Origin: an uncultured Oscillospiraceae bacterium
GTDB taxonomy: Bacteria; Bacillota; Clostridia; Oscillospirales; Oscillospiraceae
Assembly: GCA_900763995.1 (NCBI GenBank)
Contig: CAAFMK010000097.1
Span: 1 to 24,597 of the forward strand
Reading direction: 5' to 3'
DNA length: 24,597 bases
Shown here in pieces: positions 14,901 through 22,355 of the stretch. Under the pieces are notes generated by a model. It was not told the origin of the DNA. It made no database searches and saw nothing but the letters and a program-made list of their open reading frames with translations. A program made the translations under genes and the position numbers. Positions within the stretch are counted from its first letter, which is position 1. Every line of letters starts with the position of its first letter.

Positions 14901-15669
14901 CCCCTTCAAAAAGTTTTTGCGCTCCCTGCTGGCCCCCGCCTTCTGGCTGGGGGTCTGGCAGGTGAGCGCATTTTTCGTGGATCTCGGGGTCAGTGGTGGG
15001 GGAAATGAGCTGCTGCTGCCCTATCCCAGCACTGTTTTTTTTGCTCTGCTGGAGCTGGTGGATGATCCTGTGTTCTGGCACAGTACACTGGCCTCTCTGC
15101 TCCGGGTGCTGGCAGGACTGGTGCTGGGGGTTGGTCTGGGGGCCCCTCTGGCGGTGCTGACCTGTATCAGCCCTTTGTGGGAGGGCATCCTGGCCCCCGC
15201 CATCCGGGTGGTGCGGGCCGCCCCGGTGGCCTCTTTTATTCTGCTGGTCATCCTCTGGACTGGGCGGGAAACCGTCCCCACCGTCATTGCCGCTTTGATG
15301 GTGCTGCCTGTGGTGTGGGACAGTCTATCTCAGGGCATTCAGGCCACTGATCCCAAGCTTTTGGAGATGGGGAAGGTCTATCGTCTCTCCAGATGGAGCA
15401 TGGTCTATCTCATCTACCTGCCCTCGCTGCGCCCCTACATAAGCGCCACCCTCACCACAGCCATGGGTCTGGCCTGGAAATCCGGGGTGGCCGCTGAGGT
15501 GCTCTGTCTCCCCCGCCCTGCACTAGGCACCCAGATCTACAACACCAAATATCTGCTGGAAATCCCGGAGTTATTTGCCTGGACAGGGGTCACCATGGCC
15601 CTGAGCCTTGCTCTGGAGCAGCTTCTCCGCTTTGGGCTGTCCCGCTGGAGCAGGAGGTGGGCAGAGTGA
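14887..15669 (+). CDS. ABC transporter permease, SsuC/TauC type
   Basis: Membrane subunit of the importer, 260 residues, about six membrane segments. The ATPase-docking loop is seen around residues 159-190 (LEMGKVYRLSRWSMVYLIYLP), a variant of the EAA motif in which the usual Glu-Ala-Ala is degenerate, followed by GLAWKSGVAAEVL, which is typical of SsuC/TauC permeases. The ATG at 14887 lies inside the end of the preceding gene, and no clear Shine-Dalgarno precedes it, so translation is probably coupled. Its own stop overlaps the start of the ATPase gene. Homodimer in the family. Confidence 0.88.
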   Translation: MVWADPFKKFLRSLLAPAFWLGVWQVSAFFVDLGVSGGGNELLLPYPSTVFFALLELVDDPVFWHSTLASLLRVLAGLVLGVGLGAPLAVLTCISPLWEGILAPAIRVVRAAPVASFILLVILWTGRETVPTVIAALMVLPVVWDSLSQGIQATDPKLLEMGKVYRLSRWSMVYLIYLPSLRPYISATLTTAMGLAWKSGVAAEVLCLPRPALGTQIYNTKYLLEIPELFAWTGVTMALSLALEQLLRFGLSRWSRRWAE

Positions 15670-16247
15670 AGCTATGCGATGACCTCTGTGTCCAGTTTGG
15701 CACAAAAACTGTGCTGGAGCACCTCTCTATTGAGATCCCAGATCAGGGGATCACAGCCCTGCGGGGCCCCTCAGGCTGTGGAAAAACTACCCTGCTCCGG
15801 GTACTGGCCCGACTTGCCACCCCCGACTCCGGCACCTTGGGGGATGTGTCCCCAAAACAGTGCTCCCTTTTGTTTCAGGAGGATCGGCTCCTCCCATGGC
15901 GCAGTGTGGCGCAGCAGCTCACCGATGTGATGCCACGGACACACCGGGAACAGGCGCTCCCCCTGTTGGAGCTGGTGGAGCTGGCAGAGGAGAGAGACAG
16001 CTTTCCCTCCGCCCTGTCCGGCGGTATGGGGCGGCGGCTGGCTCTGGCCCGGTGTCTGGCCCTGGAAGCCGACCTCTATCTGCTGGATGAGCCCTTTGCC
16101 GGGGTGGATCTCCCCCGGGCCATCCGTATTCTGGAGCGGCTGCGCCAGTGGCCCGCTCCCATCCTGCTGGTCAGCCATGAGCCCGCCATCTTGGAGCAGG
16201 CCCATCATACCCTCTCTCTGGATGGCCCGCCGCTGCGGATTTTGTAA
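15666..16247 (+). CDS. ABC transporter ATP-binding protein, short SsuB-like
   Basis: Cytoplasmic ATPase of the same importer. Walker A GPSGCGKTT is at residues 34-42, then the Q-loop LFQEDRLLPWRS, a slightly unusual signature LSGGMGRRLALARCL, Walker B DLYLLDEPFAGVD, and H-loop LLVSHEP. At 193 residues it is clearly shorter than SsuB/TauB relatives (about 240-260) and stops soon after the H-loop, but every catalytic motif is present, so it is probably functional. The GTG at 15666 is chosen because AGGAGG is eight bases upstream and because it gives a four-base GTGA overlap with the permease stop; GTG at 15657 overlaps the ribosome site itself. Confidence 0.9.
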   Translation: MKLCDDLCVQFGTKTVLEHLSIEIPDQGITALRGPSGCGKTTLLRVLARLATPDSGTLGDVSPKQCSLLFQEDRLLPWRSVAQQLTDVMPRTHREQALPLLELVELAEERDSFPSALSGGMGRRLALARCLALEADLYLLDEPFAGVDLPRAIRILERLRQWPAPILLVSHEPAILEQAHHTLSLDGPPLRIL

Positions 16248-16275
16248 GGGGACACACCCCCCTGTTCTCCTGCCG

Positions 16276-16300
16276 GGGGCCCGCTGCAGCCCCTGTTTTT
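16276..16300 (+). terminator. Weak terminator after the importer operon
   Basis: Short stem GGGGC / GCCCC around an eight-base loop followed by TGTTTTT. The stem is only five base pairs, so the call is tentative. Confidence 0.4.
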
Positions 16301-16302
16301 CC

Positions 16303-16331
16303 TTGCTCTAACCTGGGAAAGCTGATATACT
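16303..16331 (+). promoter_or_regulatory. Promoter of polA
   Basis: TTGCTC (16303-16308), 17-base spacer, TATACT (16326-16331), about 50 bases before the polA start. Confidence 0.6.
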
Positions 16332-16379
16332 GAAGTGAACTGTGACACACCGTTTCAACCCATCTCTGGAGGTTACACC

Positions 16380-19070
16380 ATGAAAAAATTGATGGTTCTG
16401 GATGGAAATTCCATTGTCAACCGTGCGTTTTACGGGGTCAGCCAGACCCTGACCACCCGCAACGGTCAGCCCACCAATGCCATTCTGGGCTTTTTGAATA
16501 TTTTAAACAAGCTGTTGGACGAGGTATCCCCCGATGCTCTGTGCATCACCTTTGACCGCAAGGCCCCCACCTTCCGCCATCTGGCCTACGAGGGGTACAA
16601 GGCCCAGCGCAAGGGTATGCCAGAGGAGCTGGCCAGCCAGATGCCTATTTTAAAGGATGTTCTGTCCGCCATGAATATCCCCATGTACGAGCTGGACGGA
16701 TGGGAGGCCGATGACCTGATAGGCACTATCTCGGTTCTGGACACTGCCGCCGGGTGGGAGACGGTCATCGTCACCGGGGACAAGGACTCCCTCCAGCTGG
16801 TCACCGATACTACCACAGTTATGTTGGTATCAAGTCGCATGGGCCGCACCACCACCAAGAATATGACCCCTGACGCCTTCCGTGAGGTCTATGGCTTTGA
16901 CCCCATTCACATCATCGACCTGAAAGCCCTGATGGGGGACGCCTCTGACAACATCCCTGGTGTAAAGGGCGTGGGGGAAAAGACCGCTATGGCCCTGATC
17001 CAGATGTACGGCTCCATTGATCACCTGTATGACCATATGCCCGACATCTGCATGGCCCCCGACACCCCGGCCAAGCCCAATGTGGTGAAAAAGCTGACTG
17101 AGGGCAAGGACATGGCCCAAATGTCCTACGACCTGGCCACCATTCACACCGACGCCCCCATCCACTTTCAGCCCGAGGAAAACCTGCGGCAGGAGGTCAA
17201 CGGCCCAAAACTCTACCAGCTGTTTTTGGAGCTGGAGTTCTCCAAGCTCATCGACAAATACCAGCTCACCGCCCCCCAGGGGGAGGGGACTGCCGCAGAT
17301 GCGCCCCAGTTGGAGTGCAGCTGCACCAGTGAGATCGTCACCGACCAGGCCCGGGTAGCGGAGTTGCTGACTGCCTGGCGGCAGGCGGACCAGGTGGATG
17401 TCCTGGCCCTGCCCGGTTTGGACCGAGTGTGTGTGGAGTACTGGCCTGAGGGGGACCACAGCCACGCCGCCCTGCTCTTTGCCGACCAGCTGGACGGCTA
17501 CAACCAGTTCCTCAAAGAATTTTTTGAGGATGCGAACATCAAAAAAGTGTCCCACGGGGTCAAGGCGCTGTACCGGGCCCTGCTCAGTGAGGGGATCCGG
17601 CCCGACGGCTTCCTCTTTGACACTGAGGTGGCGGCCTATCTGCTGGCACCCACCGACGGCAGCTATGAACTGGAGAAGCTGGGTATCACATATTATAAGC
17701 ACGAGTTCCCCAAGGCGGAGGAGTATCTGGCTGAGGGGGCCTTTGGACCGCTGGCCGACCATGCCGCGCCCATGGGGGCCCTCATGTCCCACTGTGCCCT
17801 CATTGGGACCCTGCGGGACACCCTCGCCCAGCGGCTGGAGGAGTTGGGCATGACCAGACTTTATGAGGAGGTAGAGCTGCCCCTGTGCCTGGTGCTGGCC
17901 CACATGGAGCAGGAGGGCTTCCTCATTGACCGGGGTGCCCTCACCGCCTTTGGGCAGATGCTCTCCGAGCGTATTGGCCAGGTGCAGGCCAATATCTACA
18001 AACTGGCTGGGGAGGACACCTTTAATATCAACTCCACCCAGCAGCTGGGCCACATCCTCTTTGACCAGCTGGGGCTGCCCCCTGTGAGGAAAACCAAAAC
18101 CGGATACTCCACCAACGCAGAGGTACTGGAAAAACTCCGTGGACAGCACCCCATCATTGAGGAAATTCTGGAATATCGCCAGCTGACCAAGCTGAAATCC
18201 ACCTATGCCGATGGTCTGGGCAAGGTCATCGCCCCAGATGGACGAATCCACTCCTCCTTCCAGAACACGGTCACCGCCACCGGCCGCCTGTCCTCCACTG
18301 AGCCAAACCTGCAAAATATTCCGGTACGCACCGAGCTGGGGGCGGAGCTGCGCAAAATGTTTGTGGCCGGGCCCGGCAAGGTGCTGGTGGATGCGGACTA
18401 CTCCCAGATCGAGCTGCGCCTGCTGGCCCACATGGCGGGAGATCAGGCGATGATCGAGGGTTTCCAGAGCGGTGCGGACATCCACACCATCACCGCCTCC
18501 CAGGTCTTTGGGGTCTCCCCCGAGGAGGTCACCTCCCTGATGCGCCGCTCAGCCAAGGCGGTGAACTTTGGCATTGTCTATGGCATTTCCCCCTTCTCCC
18601 TCTCCCAGGATATCGGGGTCACCGTGCAGGAGGCCAAGGAGTATATGGACAAGTACTTTGCCCACTATTCCGGTGTGCGCACCTATATGGACGCCGTGGT
18701 GGAACAGGCCAAGCAGGCCGGCTATGTCTCCACCCTCTGGGGACGGCGGCGCTGGGTGCCTGAGCTGAAATCCTCCAACTTTAACACCCGCTCCTTTGGG
18801 GAGCGTGTGGCCCTCAATGCCCCCATTCAGGGCACCGCCGCAGATGTGATCAAGCTGGCCATGGTTCGGGTACACAATCGGCTCCTTGCCGAGGGGCTGG
18901 AGGGCCGTCTCGTCCTCCAGGTACACGACGAGCTGATTGTAGAGTGCCCCCAGTCTGAGGCCCAGCAGGTGTGCCAGCTGGTGGAGGAGGAGATGGAGGG
19001 GGTGGCCTCTTTGGCAGTCCCCCTGCTGGCAGAGACCCACGCAGGGCTCACATGGGCAGATGCCCACTGA
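16380..19070 (+). CDS. polA: DNA polymerase I
   Basis: Repair polymerase that removes RNA primers and fills gaps; 896 residues. The N-terminal 5'-3' exonuclease (about 1-290) has the acidic cluster in LDGWEADDLIG and TGDKDSLQL plus the LMGDASDNIPGVKGVGEKTA helix-hairpin motif. The middle domain (about 310-500) keeps the exonuclease fold (FDTEVAAYLLAP) but lacks the DxE of motif I and the Asp of motif II, so proofreading is probably absent, as in Bacillus and Thermus enzymes. The polymerase has motif A VDADYSQIELR (Asp673), motif B RRSAKAVNFGIVYG, and motif C VHDE (Asp850, Glu851). GGAGG precedes the ATG at good spacing. It is probably transcribed from its own promoter. Confidence 0.97.
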   Translation: MKKLMVLDGNSIVNRAFYGVSQTLTTRNGQPTNAILGFLNILNKLLDEVSPDALCITFDRKAPTFRHLAYEGYKAQRKGMPEELASQMPILKDVLSAMNIPMYELDGWEADDLIGTISVLDTAAGWETVIVTGDKDSLQLVTDTTTVMLVSSRMGRTTTKNMTPDAFREVYGFDPIHIIDLKALMGDASDNIPGVKGVGEKTAMALIQMYGSIDHLYDHMPDICMAPDTPAKPNVVKKLTEGKDMAQMSYDLATIHTDAPIHFQPEENLRQEVNGPKLYQLFLELEFSKLIDKYQLTAPQGEGTAADAPQLECSCTSEIVTDQARVAELLTAWRQADQVDVLALPGLDRVCVEYWPEGDHSHAALLFADQLDGYNQFLKEFFEDANIKKVSHGVKALYRALLSEGIRPDGFLFDTEVAAYLLAPTDGSYELEKLGITYYKHEFPKAEEYLAEGAFGPLADHAAPMGALMSHCALIGTLRDTLAQRLEELGMTRLYEEVELPLCLVLAHMEQEGFLIDRGALTAFGQMLSERIGQVQANIYKLAGEDTFNINSTQQLGHILFDQLGLPPVRKTKTGYSTNAEVLEKLRGQHPIIEEILEYRQLTKLKSTYADGLGKVIAPDGRIHSSFQNTVTATGRLSSTEPNLQNIPVRTELGAELRKMFVAGPGKVLVDADYSQIELRLLAHMAGDQAMIEGFQSGADIHTITASQVFGVSPEEVTSLMRRSAKAVNFGIVYGISPFSLSQDIGVTVQEAKEYMDKYFAHYSGVRTYMDAVVEQAKQAGYVSTLWGRRRWVPELKSSNFNTRSFGERVALNAPIQGTAADVIKLAMVRVHNRLLAEGLEGRLVLQVHDELIVECPQSEAQQVCQLVEEEMEGVASLAVPLLAETHAGLTWADAH

Positions 19071-19133
19071 GTCTGCGGACATTTATCCAAACTTTCGTAT
19101 TTTTAGATTATAATAATACCAGGAGTACTTCAT

Positions 19134-19604
19134 ATGTATTACGAAATCGTCCCTATGGATCGCAGTCACATTGACCAGATCGCCCAGCTGGAGCGGGACT
19201 GCTTCTCCACCCCCTGGACTCAGGCCATGCTGGAGGAGGCCCTTTTTAACCCACAGACCAGCTTTATTGTGGCAGAGGACGGGGAGGGCAACATTCTGGG
19301 CTATGCGGGCCTTCATGCGGTGTTGGATGAGGGCTATATTGACAACATCGCCGTCCACCCAGACGCACGGCGGCACGGTGTGGCCTCCGCTCTGCTGGAT
19401 GTATACTGCCGCTTCGGGGCCGCCAATCTGGCCTTTCTCACCCTGGAGGTTCGGGCCTCCAATGCCCCGGCCATTGGCCTATACGAAAAATACGGCTTTC
19501 AGCAAGCCGGCATCCGCCCCAACTACTACCAGCAACCCCGGGAGGATGCAGTCATCATGACCCGGACATTTTCCAATTCAGGCAGCGAGGAGGGTAAGAC
19601 ATGA
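19134..19604 (+). CDS. rimI: Ribosomal protein S18-alanine N-acetyltransferase, RimI family
   Basis: GNAT acetyltransferase of 156 residues, expected to acetylate the N-terminal alanine of ribosomal protein S18, though other substrates are possible. The acetyl-CoA-binding motif A is in DNIAVHPDARRHGVASALL (R-x-x-G-x-A pattern), preceded by the GYAGLHAVLDEGYI strand, and the C-terminal LEVRASNAPAIGLYEKYGFQQAGIRPNYY matches RimI. AGGAGT lies seven or so bases before the ATG; TATAAT at 19109-19114 may be a -10, without a good -35. Its last bases overlap the tsaD start (ATGA), so the two are co-translated. Confidence 0.93.
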   Translation: MYYEIVPMDRSHIDQIAQLERDCFSTPWTQAMLEEALFNPQTSFIVAEDGEGNILGYAGLHAVLDEGYIDNIAVHPDARRHGVASALLDVYCRFGAANLAFLTLEVRASNAPAIGLYEKYGFQQAGIRPNYYQQPREDAVIMTRTFSNSGSEEGKT

Positions 19605-20611
19605 ATATCCTTGCCATTGAGTCCTCCTGTGACGACACTGCCGCCGCAGTGGTCAAGGACGGGCGTACTGTGCTGTCCAGCTGTGTCTCCTCCCAAATTG
19701 AAATGCACACCATCTATGGCGGCGTGGTTCCGGAGATCGCCTCCCGAAAGCACATCGAGGCGGTGTCCGCCCTGGCCGATCAGACCATGGCAGAGGCGGG
19801 ACTGTCCAAAAGCGATCTGGATGCTCTGGCGGTCACCTACGCCCCCGGCCTGATTGGTGCCGTTCTGGTGGGGGTCAACTTTGCCAAGGGGGCCGCTATG
19901 GCCCTCAACCTGCCCCTCATCCCTGTCCACCATGTGCGGGGCCACATTGCAGCAAACTACCTCACCCACCCCGATTTAGAGCCACCCTTTGTCTGTCTGT
20001 GTGTCTCTGGCGGCACCACCGCCATTGTGGATGTGCGCTCCTACACTGAGATGGAAATTATGGGCTGTACCCGGGACGATGCTGCCGGGGAGTGCTTTGA
20101 CAAGGTGGCCCGGGTGCTGGGCATTGGTTACCCCGGCGGCGGCCCCATGGACAGGCTAGCTCAGGGTGGGGACGACAATCGCTATGTGCTCCCTGTGGCC
20201 CAGGTGAGCGGTGCCCCCTTGGATATGTCCTTCTCCGGGCTGAAAACCGCCAGTCTGAACCTGATCCACAACGCCCAGCAGAAGGGAGAGGACTTGGAGC
20301 TGCCCTCCTTTGCCGCCAGCTTTGGCCGGGCCGTCAGTGACAGTCTGGTGCCCCGAGCCATGGCTGCTGTCCAGGAAAAGGGCTACAAAAAGTTGACTGT
20401 GGCGGGGGGTGTAGCCGCCAATTCCCGCATCCGCTCAGACCTTCAGGCCGCCTGCGCCAAAAGTGGGGATACCCTCTATCTGCCAGATCTGAAATACTGC
20501 GGAGACAACGCCGCCATGATCGGCTGTCAGGGCTTTTATGAGTGGCAGGCCGGACATCTGGCCGATCTGTCTCTAAACGCCTACGCCACCCGGGACATCG
20601 CCCTGGGATGA
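19601..20611 (+). CDS. tsaD: tRNA N6-adenosine threonylcarbamoyltransferase
   Basis: Catalytic subunit for the universal t6A37 modification of ANN-decoding tRNAs, working with TsaB and TsaE on threonylcarbamoyl-AMP. It has 336 residues, standard size, with the ASKHA fold. The metal-binding histidines are in HHVRGH (His110/111 and His115); SGGTTAIVDV, GGVAANSRIR and CGDNAAMIG form the nucleotide and metal site. The ATG follows GAGGAGG and overlaps the rimI stop by four bases. The partners tsaB and tsaE, frequently adjacent in Firmicutes, are not in this window. A terminator follows at 20651. Confidence 0.97.
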   Translation: MNILAIESSCDDTAAAVVKDGRTVLSSCVSSQIEMHTIYGGVVPEIASRKHIEAVSALADQTMAEAGLSKSDLDALAVTYAPGLIGAVLVGVNFAKGAAMALNLPLIPVHHVRGHIAANYLTHPDLEPPFVCLCVSGGTTAIVDVRSYTEMEIMGCTRDDAAGECFDKVARVLGIGYPGGGPMDRLAQGGDDNRYVLPVAQVSGAPLDMSFSGLKTASLNLIHNAQQKGEDLELPSFAASFGRAVSDSLVPRAMAAVQEKGYKKLTVAGGVAANSRIRSDLQAACAKSGDTLYLPDLKYCGDNAAMIGCQGFYEWQAGHLADLSLNAYATRDIALG

Positions 20612-20650
20612 CCTGATTGCCCATCGCCCCTGATTCAAAATATCTGCACC

Positions 20651-20702
20651 CCTGACCACCCAGTTGATGTGAATATATCCCAAGTGGTCAGGTTTATTTT
20701 TC
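20651..20702 (+). terminator. Terminator after tsaD
   Basis: Nine-base arms CCTGACCAC (20651-20659) and GTGGTCAGG (20684-20692) with a long 24-base loop, followed by TTTATTTTT. Confidence 0.6.
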
Positions 20703-20764
20703 CTCTGGCTCTGGGTGCCCAGCTGTTCCGGTATTTTATACAAGTTGAAAACTTCCCCTTAAAA

Positions 20765-20888
20765 TGTGGAAAACCATGTGGAATATGTGTATAACTCTGG
20801 GATATTGACCCAGAAAATCCGACAATATATACAGCATTCGACAATTTCCTCCGTTTTCCCCACAGTAAATCCCATTATTTTCTCCACA
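20765..20888. other. Cluster of DnaA-box-like 9-mers upstream of infC
   Basis: In an AT-rich gene-free stretch, TGTGGAAAA (20765-20773), TGTGGAATA (20777-20785) and TGTGTATAA (20786-20794) lie in tandem; the last is the complement of TTATACACA, an exact TTATNCACA match. TTCCCCACA (20856-20864) and TTCTCCACA (20880-20888) occur in the opposite orientation with one or two mismatches. A weak promoter-like pair TTGACC / TATACA (20805-20833) sits between. No gene is supported in 20612-21096. Confidence 0.4.
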
Positions 20889-20906
20889 TTTCCTGTGAAC
20901 TTGTGC

Positions 20907-20935
20907 TTGACAGTGAACTTTTGCAATGTTATACT
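20907..20935 (+). promoter_or_regulatory. Promoter of the infC-rpmI-rplT operon
   Basis: TTGACA (20907-20912), 17-base spacer, TATACT (20930-20935). Transcription would start near 20942, leaving a leader of about 155 bases before infC. Confidence 0.85.
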
Positions 20936-20941
20936 TTTCGG

Positions 20942-21096
20942 GTAAAACAAAGCAGGTACGGTTCCCCGTCCTCACCCCAGGTCAGAGCCAAAGGGTCAAC
21001 AGAGATAGCTTCGCCGTTTGAATACGGCGCTGTTTTGCTGTGATGTGGGAGCCGGACTGGCAGCCCACATTTTTTATTGTCTGGAGGTGCTTTCCC
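20942..21096 (+). ncRNA. infC operon leader with attenuator, L20-leader-like
   Basis: The leader holds a stem CGCCGT / ACGGCG (21012-21029) and then a terminator-type hairpin: ATGTGGG (21043-21049) with CCCACAT (21064-21070), an inner GCC/GGC helix, and a run of six T. The hairpin lies just before the infC ribosome site. In Firmicutes, ribosomal protein L20 represses this operon by stabilising such a terminator in the leader; position and layout match, but the L20-binding fold was not verified here. Confidence 0.7.
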
Positions 21097-21627
21097 ATCG
21101 CTAACACAGGTCATCAAACCAATGAAGAGATCCGGGACAAAGAAATTCGACTGATTTCCGAGTCCGGCGAACAACTGGGCATTATGTCCTCACAAGAAGG
21201 TCTCCGCCTGGCTGAAGAACAAAATCTGGATTTAGTCAAGATCTCCCCCAACGCCGTTCCTCCGGTGTGCAAGCTGATGGATTATGGCAAGTATCGGTTC
21301 GAGCAGACCAAGCGCGAGAAGGAAGCCCGTAAAAATCAGCGCGTGGTAGAGGTCAAGGAAATCCGGATGTCTCCCAGCATTGATGTCAACGACTTCAATG
21401 TAAAGCTGAGAAATGCCCAGAAGTTTTTGGCTGAGGGCAACCGGTGTAAGGTGACCGTCCGCTTCCGCGGCCGGGAGATGGCCCACACCAATATTGGCCA
21501 GGATCTGTTGCTGAAGTTCGCTGACGAGTGCAGTGAGCAGGCAGTCATGGATAAATCCCCAAAGCTTGAGGGACGGCATATGTCCATTTTCCTGTCCCCC
21601 AAAGCTGCCAAAGATACTAAAAAGTAA
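21097..21627 (+). CDS. infC: Translation initiation factor IF-3, probable AUC start
   Basis: Binds the 30S subunit and enforces correct start-codon and initiator-tRNA selection. Starting at 21097 the protein has 176 residues, the normal size. The N-domain opens with the family segment TNEEIRDKEIRLISESGEQLGIMS, and the C-domain has RMSPSIDVNDFNVKLRNAQKFLAEG and RFRGREMAH. No ATG, GTG or TTG is placed correctly, but ATC at 21097 is in frame, nine bases after GGAGG (21083-21087). Non-AUG starts (AUU, AUC) are known for infC and allow IF-3 to limit its own synthesis. An ATG at 21040 would place the attenuator inside the coding region. First gene of the operon with rpmI and rplT. Confidence 0.93.
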   Translation: MANTGHQTNEEIRDKEIRLISESGEQLGIMSSQEGLRLAEEQNLDLVKISPNAVPPVCKLMDYGKYRFEQTKREKEARKNQRVVEVKEIRMSPSIDVNDFNVKLRNAQKFLAEGNRCKVTVRFRGREMAHTNIGQDLLLKFADECSEQAVMDKSPKLEGRHMSIFLSPKAAKDTKK

Positions 21628-21646
21628 GTAAAGGAGTTCTACTGTT

Positions 21647-21856
21647 ATGCCGAAGATCAAGATCAAGACTCATAGCGGCGCCAAGAAGCGCTTCTCCCTC
21701 ACCAAAACCGGCAAGGTCAAGCGCGCCATGACCAAGAAGCGTCACCTGCTCAATGGCCACGGCAAAACCACCAAGCTCAAGCGGGCCCTGCGCGGCACCA
21801 CCTATGCCGACAAGACCAATGAGGCCGCTGTCAAGCGCATGATCCTGTACAAGTAA
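21647..21856 (+). CDS. rpmI: Ribosomal protein L35 (bL35)
   Basis: Small basic protein of the large ribosomal subunit, 69 residues. The sequence is typical: MPKIKIKTHSGAKKRFSLT start, TGKVKR, KKRHLL and a basic C-terminus. AAGGAG lies ten bases before the ATG, 20 bases after infC ends. Middle gene of the conserved infC-rpmI-rplT operon. Confidence 0.97.
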   Translation: MPKIKIKTHSGAKKRFSLTKTGKVKRAMTKKRHLLNGHGKTTKLKRALRGTTYADKTNEAAVKRMILYK

Positions 21857-21876
21857 GACAAGGGAGGGAATAAACA

Positions 21877-22233
21877 ATGGCAAGAGTTAAGGGCGCAATG
21901 ATGACCCGCAAGAGAAGAAATAAGATCCTGAAGATGGCCAAGGGCTACTGGGGTTCCAAGTCCAAGCACTTCAAGATGGCCAACCAGGCTGTTATGAAGT
22001 CCGGCGTTTACGCCTACACCGGCCGCAAGCTGAAGAAACGTGACTTCCGCCAGCTGTGGATCGCCCGTATCAATGCCGCTTGCAAGCTCAACGGCATGAA
22101 CTACTCCACCTTCATGAACGGCCTGAAGAAGTCCGGGATCATGATCAACCGCAAGATGCTGGCTGAGCTGGCCGTCAACGACAAGGCCGCTTTTACTCAG
22201 CTGACCGATACTGCTAAGAAGGCCCTGGCCTAA
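21877..22233 (+). CDS. rplT: Ribosomal protein L20 (bL20)
   Basis: Large-subunit assembly protein of 118 residues that binds 23S rRNA and, in Firmicutes, represses its own operon through the leader. Family features are the start MARVKGAMMTRKRRNKILKMAKGYWGSKSKHFK, the YTGRKLKKRDFRQLWIARINAA core and the NRKMLAELAV C-terminal segment that belongs to the RNA-binding domain. GGGAGG precedes the ATG, 20 bases after rpmI. Last gene of the operon, with a strong terminator at 22256. Confidence 0.97.
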   Translation: MARVKGAMMTRKRRNKILKMAKGYWGSKSKHFKMANQAVMKSGVYAYTGRKLKKRDFRQLWIARINAACKLNGMNYSTFMNGLKKSGIMINRKMLAELAVNDKAAFTQLTDTAKKALA

Positions 22234-22255
22234 GAGCATACTGTGTATCATTTCT

Positions 22256-22288
22256 GCCCAGCGCTGAACATTCAGCGCTGGGCTTTTT
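22256..22288 (+). terminator. Terminator of the infC operon
   Basis: Perfect 12-base stem GCCCAGCGCTGA / TCAGCGCTGGGC with an ACAT loop followed by TTTTT. Confidence 0.95.
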
Positions 22289-22293
22289 CTATG

Positions 22294-22322
22294 TTGCAAA
22301 GAAAGGGATTTTTGGGTATGAT
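22294..22322 (+). promoter_or_regulatory. Promoter of the two-component operon
   Basis: TTGCAA (22294-22299), 17-base spacer, TATGAT (22317-22322), beginning immediately after the infC-operon terminator and 34 bases before the first possible start codon. Confidence 0.7.
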
Positions 22323-22355
22323 AGCACTACTCCAGCACAGTAAAATTGATGGGAG

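Noticed and set aside
16830..18485. 551-codon open frame on the minus strand inside polA
   Set aside because: It lies wholly within conserved polA motifs on the other strand, has no ribosome site or recognisable domain.
20635..20975. Short minus-strand frames (69-79 codons) in the gap between tsaD and infC
   Set aside because: They run through the tsaD terminator and AT-rich control DNA, lack ribosome sites and show no family features.
21040..21096. ATG start for infC at 21040
   Set aside because: It would put the attenuator hairpin and ribosome site inside the coding region and add 19 residues unlike any IF-3.
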